This document shows, piece by piece, positions 58,892-64,000 of a stretch of 64,000 bases of DNA. Numbering within the stretch: the first letter of the stretch is position 1; every line of letters starts with the position of its first letter. The stretch spans positions 310,001 through 374,000 of the forward strand of contig JAGDZV010000001.1 in NCBI GenBank assembly GCA_049115495.1, read 5' to 3'. A model generated the notes under the pieces. That model ran no database searches and was not told where the DNA came from. It was given only the letters and a program-made list of their open reading frames with translations. The position numbers were made by a program, and so were the translations under genes. Source of the stretch: JACPUW01 sp049115495. Its GTDB lineage: Bacteria; Bacteroidota; Bacteroidia; CAILMK01; JACPUW01.

Positions 58892-59893
58892 ATGAGATAC
58901 GTGGCTGTTTTGTTATTGATTATTTGTAAGACGAGTGTATTGCTTGCAAAAAATGATTCTTTACTAACCGTAGTTTTTAAAGTGGATATGAATTATACAA
59001 ATGTGGCATTTGATAAAGTTTATATGAGTGGAACCTTTAATGGTTGGTGTGGGAACTGTAACTTGATGATTGACAACGATAGCGATGGAGTTTATGAATT
59101 AGCATTGCATTTTGCTGATACTGGGGAGATACAATGGCAATTTACGCTGGACAATTGGGTGCATCATGAAAACTTAATAAAAGGAGATAGCTGTACAAAA
59201 ACAACTGAAGGCTTTACTAATAGGATTCTAAATGTGCAAAGAAGCCGAGAATTAGACATTTATTGTTTTGGAAAATGTGGTGTTTGTACTTCAAACACCA
59301 AGGAGTATACTTTTAGGGTAGACATGGGCGAGATAGAAAAAACCGAAATTGAAAAGGTAAACCTTCATGGTTCTTTTAATAACTATTGCTCAGATTGCCA
59401 TGAAATGAAAGATATTGATAATGACGGGATATATGAATCCAAATTAAAGTTGAACCCTGGAGAGGAAGTTAATTATTTATTTACACTAGACGGTCTCAAA
59501 CATCAAGAGACATTTACCGGAAACGAATCTTGTGTTAAACAGTTTGAAGATAAAATATATAGAACTTTTATTCCTACTCTAAATGATTCTATTCTAAACA
59601 TAGTTTGTTACAATCACTGCACTACTTGCAATGCAAATACTAACAGTGAAAAACAAAATGTTGAATTTAATATTTATCCTAATCCATCAATAGGAGTTTT
59701 AATCATTAAACTGAAATCAAAAAATTACGATCAAGTATCAATTTTCAACATAGAAGGAACTAGAGTATACAGCGCCACATTCATTAATAAAGAGATAATG
59801 CATATTGACTTATCTAATGAGCCAACCGGCGTCTATTTTGTTGAGTTGACCAAAGGTGTTACGCGCCTATCAAAAAGGGTACTATTAAATTGA
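58892..59893 (+). CDS. Two-module T9SS-sorted protein, non-catalytic (type B)
   Basis: A 333-residue secreted protein with a signal peptide (about 1-20), two type B modules (about 24-135 and 138-248) and a T9SS sorting domain (about 258-333, starting FNIYPNPSIGVL). Module 1 has YMSGTFNGWCGNC and DNDSDGVYELAL; module 2 has NLHGSFNNYCSDC and DIDNDGIYESKL. Both end in a three-cysteine group (YCFGKCGVC, VCYNHCTTC), as in the 621-residue neighbour, so the six cysteine positions per module are kept although the rest has diverged. It looks like a shortened paralogue of that neighbour, from which it is separated by a strong terminator. Function is unknown; glycan binding is inferred. Confidence 0.75.
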   Translation: MRYVAVLLLIICKTSVLLAKNDSLLTVVFKVDMNYTNVAFDKVYMSGTFNGWCGNCNLMIDNDSDGVYELALHFADTGEIQWQFTLDNWVHHENLIKGDSCTKTTEGFTNRILNVQRSRELDIYCFGKCGVCTSNTKEYTFRVDMGEIEKTEIEKVNLHGSFNNYCSDCHEMKDIDNDGIYESKLKLNPGEEVNYLFTLDGLKHQETFTGNESCVKQFEDKIYRTFIPTLNDSILNIVCYNHCTTCNANTNSEKQNVEFNIYPNPSIGVLIIKLKSKNYDQVSIFNIEGTRVYSATFINKEIMHIDLSNEPTGVYFVELTKGVTRLSKRVLLN

Positions 59894-59926
59894 GAAATCG
59901 AATTATACTTACTTAGCTCAAAATAA

Positions 59927-59954
59927 AAATGCCTGCTTAAATAAGCAGGCATTT
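59927..59954. terminator. Bidirectional terminator between convergent genes
   Basis: A perfect 13-bp inverted repeat, AAATGCCTGCTTA (59927-59939) with TAAGCAGGCATTT (59942-59954). Minus-strand T-runs follow (ATTTTTATTTT). It can serve both the 59893 stop (plus) and the 59982 stop (minus). Confidence 0.85.
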
Positions 59955-59981
59955 CAAAAAACAAATTACTTAATGTCTAAT

Positions 59982-61289
59982 TTACTCTTCTGTTTCTTTT
60001 TTGCCGTAAACCCTTACATAATCTACGTATAGCATTTGTGAAGTTACAGTAGTGTCCATTCCCTGAAGGCCACCCCAGCCACCTCCCATGGCAAGGTTTA
60101 GAATAATATCTTGAGGCTCGTTAAAAGGCCATGTGTTTGAACTTGATGTATCGCTAAACTCAAAGTAGGGTTCATCATCTACATAAGCAATGATTTTCTC
60201 TCTACTCCAGTCAATTCTATAGGTATGATATTCATCTTTCATATTAGCAACGTCAATAATGCTTGTAGGTTGGTTACCTAATTTGAAATAGTAAGCCGGC
60301 ACATGTATTGATGCATGTGCTTTACCTGCACCCGTTTCATCATTAATTTCATAACCAACACTCTCCATAATATCAATCTCTCCACAGTAAGGCCATGACA
60401 GCTCATCTATATAGGAATCTCCTAAAGTCCATCCAGCACTCCAGTTTCCTTTTTCTACAGGTACTTTAGCTCTAAACTCAATTCTACCGTAGGTAAATGA
60501 TGTTTTCTCTCTTGTAGTCAACCTTGTAGATGTCCAACTACCATCATCTTGTTTTCTAGCTTCAATAACTAGATTTCCATCTTCTATGGTTGCATTTTCA
60601 CCTTTTGTATAATACTGAAGCTCTCTATTGCCCCATCCCCAATCGCCAAAATCATAGGTCCATTTGGTAGTATCAACAGAAGTTCCTTCGTTAAACTCAT
60701 CAGACCAAACCAAGTCCCAATCATCTCCACTCATGTTTTGTGTCATGTTCTTTGGAGTTTTTACGAGTGCTTTCATAAGCTCAAACTCAAAACTTTCAAT
60801 GTTCGCTTTACCTTGCTCAACATGAAGTCTCATTTTATGAACTCCTTTGTTTAGAGGGACTCCTTCTTTTGAAAAAGGAGCAACATCAGCACCTTCAAGC
60901 TTTATGTGGCTTGTAATGTTATAGGTTCTATCATCTTTATTGTCTACGTAATCTTCAATCCATACTATTGGGTTATTTTCAACCACGGCTCCCTTAACTG
61001 TAACCCTGTATCTACCAGCTGCCGGAACATCTACATCATATTCAAACCATTGTGGTTCATTCGTATTTATTAAAGTAACCACGTCTGTTCCCGACATTAC
61101 TTGTTTCTCACTAACATCTGAAGCCAAATATTCGCTTGCCTTAATAAGTACTGACTGTGATTGCTTTTCTTTTACAACTTCTATTGTTGTTTCTTCTTCG
61201 GCACCTTCAGCTGCTTCCTTTTTTGAACCATCGTTTTTACAAGAAAAGAAAACAAAAGCCGACAATAATATTATTGGTAAAACTCTCAT
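59982..61289 (-). CDS. GH16 laminarinase lipoprotein with N-terminal CBM6-like domain
   Basis: A 435-residue lipoprotein (lipobox FVFFSCKN, Cys at about 17) with a Glu-rich linker (about 22-40). A CBM6-like sandwich covers about 45-175 (QWFEYDVDVPAAGRYRVTVKG, GVHKMRLHVEQGKANIESFEFEL). The GH16 domain (about 190-430) has catalytic Glu304, Asp306 and Glu309 in GEIDIMESVG and conserved WDLVWSDEFNEG and YVDYVRVYGKKE ends. It is anchored rather than T9SS-sorted, unlike two of the other GH16 enzymes here. It lies 7 bp after the MFS sugar porter gene, and both follow the operator at 62932-62954. Confidence 0.93.
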   Translation of the reverse strand: MRVLPIILLSAFVFFSCKNDGSKKEAAEGAEEETTIEVVKEKQSQSVLIKASEYLASDVSEKQVMSGTDVVTLINTNEPQWFEYDVDVPAAGRYRVTVKGAVVENNPIVWIEDYVDNKDDRTYNITSHIKLEGADVAPFSKEGVPLNKGVHKMRLHVEQGKANIESFEFELMKALVKTPKNMTQNMSGDDWDLVWSDEFNEGTSVDTTKWTYDFGDWGWGNRELQYYTKGENATIEDGNLVIEARKQDDGSWTSTRLTTREKTSFTYGRIEFRAKVPVEKGNWSAGWTLGDSYIDELSWPYCGEIDIMESVGYEINDETGAGKAHASIHVPAYYFKLGNQPTSIIDVANMKDEYHTYRIDWSREKIIAYVDDEPYFEFSDTSSSNTWPFNEPQDIILNLAMGGGWGGLQGMDTTVTSQMLYVDYVRVYGKKETEE

Positions 61290-61296
61290 TCTATTT

Positions 61297-62853
61297 TTAT
61301 TTTACAAGTTGTTCTTCTAGTTCTTCTAGAGACTTTCCTTTTGTTTCAGGTAACTTCATTATTATGAAGACTAAGCCCAAGGCGGCAAAAACTCCATAAA
61401 TTAAGAATGTTGAAGATGTACCCAAGGCTTGAAGCTCCCAAGGAAATACCAATTGAACACCAAAACTGATGGCCGAATTAACAACCCCCACAAAGGAAAT
61501 AGCAATACCCCTGATCATATTAGGGAATAGCTCAGAAAATAACACCCACATAACCGGTCCTACTGACATTGCAAACGAAGCCACAAATCCAAGAATACCA
61601 ATAAGTATAAGTAGTGAATTAACTTTAACAGCGGCGGTAATTATAACTGACTCATTTGCTAAAAGTGCATCTTCTCCAATAGCTTTAATTACTGCTGATT
61701 TATATTCTAAATCACTTTCATAGGTGGTACCTGCCAATGGCAAAAGTTTTTCAGTTTCTACTGTTTCAGGCAAAGCTGCGATGCTCTCTTCGGTAAGCGT
61801 ATAAGTAGCCGATCCAAAGCCATATGAAAGTAAGAACATACAAAGGGCTATTCCCGTTACACCAATTACCAATAGTGGCTTACGTCCTAACTTGTCAATA
61901 GTAAAAATGGCTAAAACAGTGAATGCTAGGTTAACCAAACCCACCAATATGGCTTGTACAAACGAAGCATCAGTTCCTATACCTGATTGCTCAAAAATCA
62001 TGGGAGCGTAAAAGAAAACTGAGTTAATACCAGTAATCTGCTGTAATACCCCGATAACCACACCAATGGTTAACACCAATCTAAGCGCTGGCTTAAATAG
62101 ATCTTTAAGTTTAGCCTCGTCTTTATCTTTATCTTTTGATAAGTTGTCTTTTATTTCTTCAATTAGCACAGAAGCATGTTCTTCTCCATTTGTCTTTTTA
62201 AGTATGGTATGTGCTTCGTCATACTCTCCTTTCATTGCCAACCAACGCGGACTTTTAGGCACAATAAATAACCCAAAGAAATAAAGAATTGCAGGCACGC
62301 ACTCTAGACCGAGCATCCAACGCCATTGGTGGTCATGAAACCCCCAATCAACGGTCCATGGAGCATCTGAACTACCCCATTTCAAAATCAAATAGTTACT
62401 AAAGAAAGCTGCCGAAATACCAACCACAATATTCAACTGGTTAAACGACACCATGGTTCCTCTCATTTTAGGAGGTGCAATCTCAGCAATATACATTGGA
62501 GCAATAATTAAAGACGCTCCTACGCCAAATCCACCAATCATTCTTGCAATTACAAGAAAAGTAAAGTTTGGCGCCATTGCAGAACCAAGGGCTGAAACAA
62601 AATATAGTAATGATGCGTAAACAAGAACTTGTTTTCTTCCTATTTTATCGCTTATAGGACCTGCTGTAAGCATGGCCAATGTACTTGTAAGTGTAAGCGA
62701 ACTTACTGCCCACCCAAGCTGAAGTTTGGTTAATTCAAATTCAAGTTCAATAAACTTGTTTACTCCGGAGATCACGGATGCATCAAAACCCATTAAAAAG
62801 CCACCTAAGGCTACAATAAGGGCAATGAGCACTAACTGATTCTTTTTTCCCAT
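61297..62853 (-). CDS. MFS sugar porter (XylE/GLUT-like)
   Basis: A 518-residue inner-membrane sugar porter with 12 helices. Family signatures include GPISDKIGRKQVLVYAS (about 66-82), PKSPRWLA after helix 6, QQITGINSVFFYAPMIFEQSG in helix 7, DKLGRKPLLVIG between helices 8 and 9, and the terminal PETKGKSLEELE. It is longer than E. coli XylE (about 490) because of an insert of about 60 residues (about 346-404) in the loop between helices 9 and 10. It has its own promoter and palindromic operator upstream. Glucose or a related monosaccharide is the likely cargo, from context. Confidence 0.93.
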   Translation of the reverse strand: MGKKNQLVLIALIVALGGFLMGFDASVISGVNKFIELEFELTKLQLGWAVSSLTLTSTLAMLTAGPISDKIGRKQVLVYASLLYFVSALGSAMAPNFTFLVIARMIGGFGVGASLIIAPMYIAEIAPPKMRGTMVSFNQLNIVVGISAAFFSNYLILKWGSSDAPWTVDWGFHDHQWRWMLGLECVPAILYFFGLFIVPKSPRWLAMKGEYDEAHTILKKTNGEEHASVLIEEIKDNLSKDKDKDEAKLKDLFKPALRLVLTIGVVIGVLQQITGINSVFFYAPMIFEQSGIGTDASFVQAILVGLVNLAFTVLAIFTIDKLGRKPLLVIGVTGIALCMFLLSYGFGSATYTLTEESIAALPETVETEKLLPLAGTTYESDLEYKSAVIKAIGEDALLANESVIITAAVKVNSLLILIGILGFVASFAMSVGPVMWVLFSELFPNMIRGIAISFVGVVNSAISFGVQLVFPWELQALGTSSTFLIYGVFAALGLVFIIMKLPETKGKSLEELEEQLVK

Positions 62854-62910
62854 AAATCGATTGTTTTGATATTTACTTTAAACTAAATGCCTGTTAAAAA
62901 AGGTTACTAA

Positions 62911-62954
62911 CAAATATATAAGTCTTTTTTACTTATGGTATTTTTTACAATAAG
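62911..62954 (-). promoter_or_regulatory. MFS-GH16 promoter with palindromic operator (site c)
   Basis: TATATTTG on the minus strand (62918 to 62911) is a perfect -7 box. The palindrome CTTATGGTA-TTTTT-TACAATAAG (62932-62954, centre 62943) is the best match to the shared consensus and lies 25 bp upstream of the box. No TTG -33 element with normal spacing was seen. The leader to the 62853 ATG would be about 50 nt. Confidence 0.7.
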
Positions 62955-62965
62955 AAATTGAGACA

Positions 62966-63000
62966 CAAAAAAGCCCTGAAGGTTGATTCAGGGCTTTTTG
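62966..63000 (-). terminator. Intrinsic terminator of the BadF-type kinase gene
   Basis: AAAAAGCCCTGAA (62968-62980) pairs with TTCAGGGCTTTTT (62987-62999) around a 6-nt loop. On the minus strand it is followed by further T residues. It lies 27 bp beyond the 63027 stop. Confidence 0.88.
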
Positions 63001-63026
63001 TTTATTAATTTTTTTTATCTACTTCA

Positions 63027-63863
63027 TTAATTGTGATACTTAAGCAAATGCTCTACAGGTCTTCTGATTATTCTACCCATTTGAATTCTGTGATTATTTG
63101 CGGCTTTTCTTAGAACATTTTCAAAGAAAAAAGCGATAGAACCTACAAAATGTACCGGCACATTTTTAAAGTTTTTATACTGCCAAATATGAATATCTAT
63201 AAAGCGAGATAAACCATGATATACCATGTCTTGAATATATCTATCTTCTCTATTGTCACTTAAAAACTTCATAAAACTCGCCAAATAAACATTAGCATGC
63301 GGCTTCATGTAAACTCCGTTAAAAACGTCATCGCTGGTAAGCTCTGGAAATTCTTTTTCGAATAGGATTTGAATATGGGCAGGCAATTGTTTGTACAAGT
63401 ATCTTGACAATAGCTGCTTTCCAAAATAAGAACCGCTGCCTTCGTCTCCAAGTATGTAGCCCAACGCCGGAACTTCTTCATGGATTTTCTCTCCATCAAA
63501 ATAGGCTGAGTTTGAACCTGTTCCTAAAATGCATGCAATGCCAGGCTTACCATGGCAGGCGGCGTAAACAGCACCATCAAGGTCATGCTCAACAAGCATT
63601 TTGGCATTTGGAAATATTTTACTAAGACCTTCTTTGGCAATACCTTTTAGTCTATCTGATGAGCATCCTGCACCATAGAAATAAAGTTCTTTTACATCCT
63701 TGGCTTTGGCCAAAATATCATCATAGTTTTTAAGATCATTGGCTATATAATCAGCACTATGAAACATTGGATTGTAACCTGGTGTAGAAACTTCTATTTG
63801 CTCTTTGCCATCGGTCAGAATCCAATCGCACTTGGTAGATCCACTATCTGCAACAACTAACAT
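63027..63863 (-). CDS. BadF/BadG/BcrA/BcrD-type kinase (N-acetylglucosamine kinase-like)
   Basis: A 278-residue cytosolic ASKHA-fold protein close to the N-acetylglucosamine kinase-like branch of the BadF family. The phosphate-1 loop ADSGSTKCDWIL (about 5-16) and the phosphate-2 segment GIACILGTGSNSAYF (about 108-122) are present, with ALGYILGDEGSGSYFGKQLL (about 132-151) and a late adenosine-site HFVGSIAFFFENVL. Length is typical. It is monocistronic, with a terminator just before the MFS operon promoter. The usual substrate is an amino sugar, but the glucan context leaves a hexose-kinase role open; this is not resolved by sequence. Confidence 0.83.
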   Translation of the reverse strand: MLVVADSGSTKCDWILTDGKEQIEVSTPGYNPMFHSADYIANDLKNYDDILAKAKDVKELYFYGAGCSSDRLKGIAKEGLSKIFPNAKMLVEHDLDGAVYAACHGKPGIACILGTGSNSAYFDGEKIHEEVPALGYILGDEGSGSYFGKQLLSRYLYKQLPAHIQILFEKEFPELTSDDVFNGVYMKPHANVYLASFMKFLSDNREDRYIQDMVYHGLSRFIDIHIWQYKNFKNVPVHFVGSIAFFFENVLRKAANNHRIQMGRIIRRPVEHLLKYHN

Positions 63864-63939
63864 AGCTGCAAATTAAAGTATGAACTCAGTAGAATGAAAT
63901 TTTAAGAGTTCATTTGATGAAAATTTCTCGAATATATTT

Positions 63940-64000
63940 TTAAAACGAAAGGATGTTTGAGATTCTGATCAAATCTTCATTGATCTTAGGTTTATTTTCA
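63940..64000 (-). CDS. Possible C-terminal end of a gene entering from the right edge
   Basis: On the minus strand one frame is open from the window edge to TAA (63942 to 63940), reading ENKPKINEDLIRISNILSF. The two other frames have early stops. Nineteen codons are too few to identify it, and the open frame may be chance. Confidence 0.25.
   Translation of the reverse strand, partial: ENKPKINEDLIRISNILSF

Overview
This AT-rich window comes from a member of the Bacteroidota, most likely a marine or other aquatic Cytophagales-type organism; the genus cannot be fixed from sequence alone. The evidence is two SusC/SusD pairs, many signal-peptide lipoproteins, C-terminal type IX secretion (T9SS) sorting domains on secreted proteins, TAnnTTTG-type -7 promoter boxes, head-GIN and triple-Y regulator proteins, and a System I cytochrome c maturation cluster with a cysteine-type CcmE. 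No tRNA, rRNA, CRISPR array, transposase or prophage was recognised. Layout: 1-3316 (minus) is ccmB-ccmC-ccmD-ccmE-ccmF, with ccmF cut by the left edge. 3393-16861 is mostly housekeeping: a SnoaL-like lipoprotein, a probable frameshifted gene, formate-tetrahydrofolate ligase, a class A penicillin-binding protein, an aldo/keto reductase, a soluble PAS histidine kinase, a head-GIN lipoprotein, a Crp/Fnr regulator, a DUF2062 protein and an isoaspartyl peptidase. 16895-17368 holds a palindromic repeat abutting a GxxExxY gene. 17402-62853 is a beta-glucan utilisation region of about 45 kb. PUL-1 (plus, 19018-35776) has a SusR-like sensor-regulator, SusC, SusD, a PKD surface lipoprotein, a repeated-module T9SS protein, GH5, GH3 and GH16; a divergent GH30 lies to its left. 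PUL-2 (minus, 56769 to 36085) reads as one very long operon of 14 genes: a Nudix-type regulator, a clan-A/GH158-like hydrolase, an SLC5 symporter, two outer-membrane barrels, three surface lipoproteins, GH16, SusC, SusD, GH16, a PfkB kinase and a second Nudix-type regulator. To its right lie two non-catalytic T9SS proteins (plus) and a GH16 plus MFS sugar porter pair (minus). A BadF-type kinase gene lies near the right end. How the genes fit together: GH16 endo-beta-1,3-glucanases, GH30 (often beta-1,6-glucanase), GH5, GH3 exo-glucosidase and the GH158-like enzyme together suggest laminarin or a similar branched beta-1,3/1,6-glucan. Surface lipoproteins and SusCD would capture the oligosaccharides, and the SLC5 and MFS carriers would bring sugars into the cytoplasm. 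The main novelty is an apparent shared operator: a 23-bp palindrome, CTTATnGTA-N5-TACnATAAG, at the promoters of GH30, PUL-1 susC, PUL-2 and the MFS-GH16 pair. In all four its centre lies 24-25 bp upstream of a TAnnTTTG-like box, where a -33 element would be expected. PUL-2 has a second tandem copy. The Nudix-type regulators that open and close PUL-2 are the best candidate binders.
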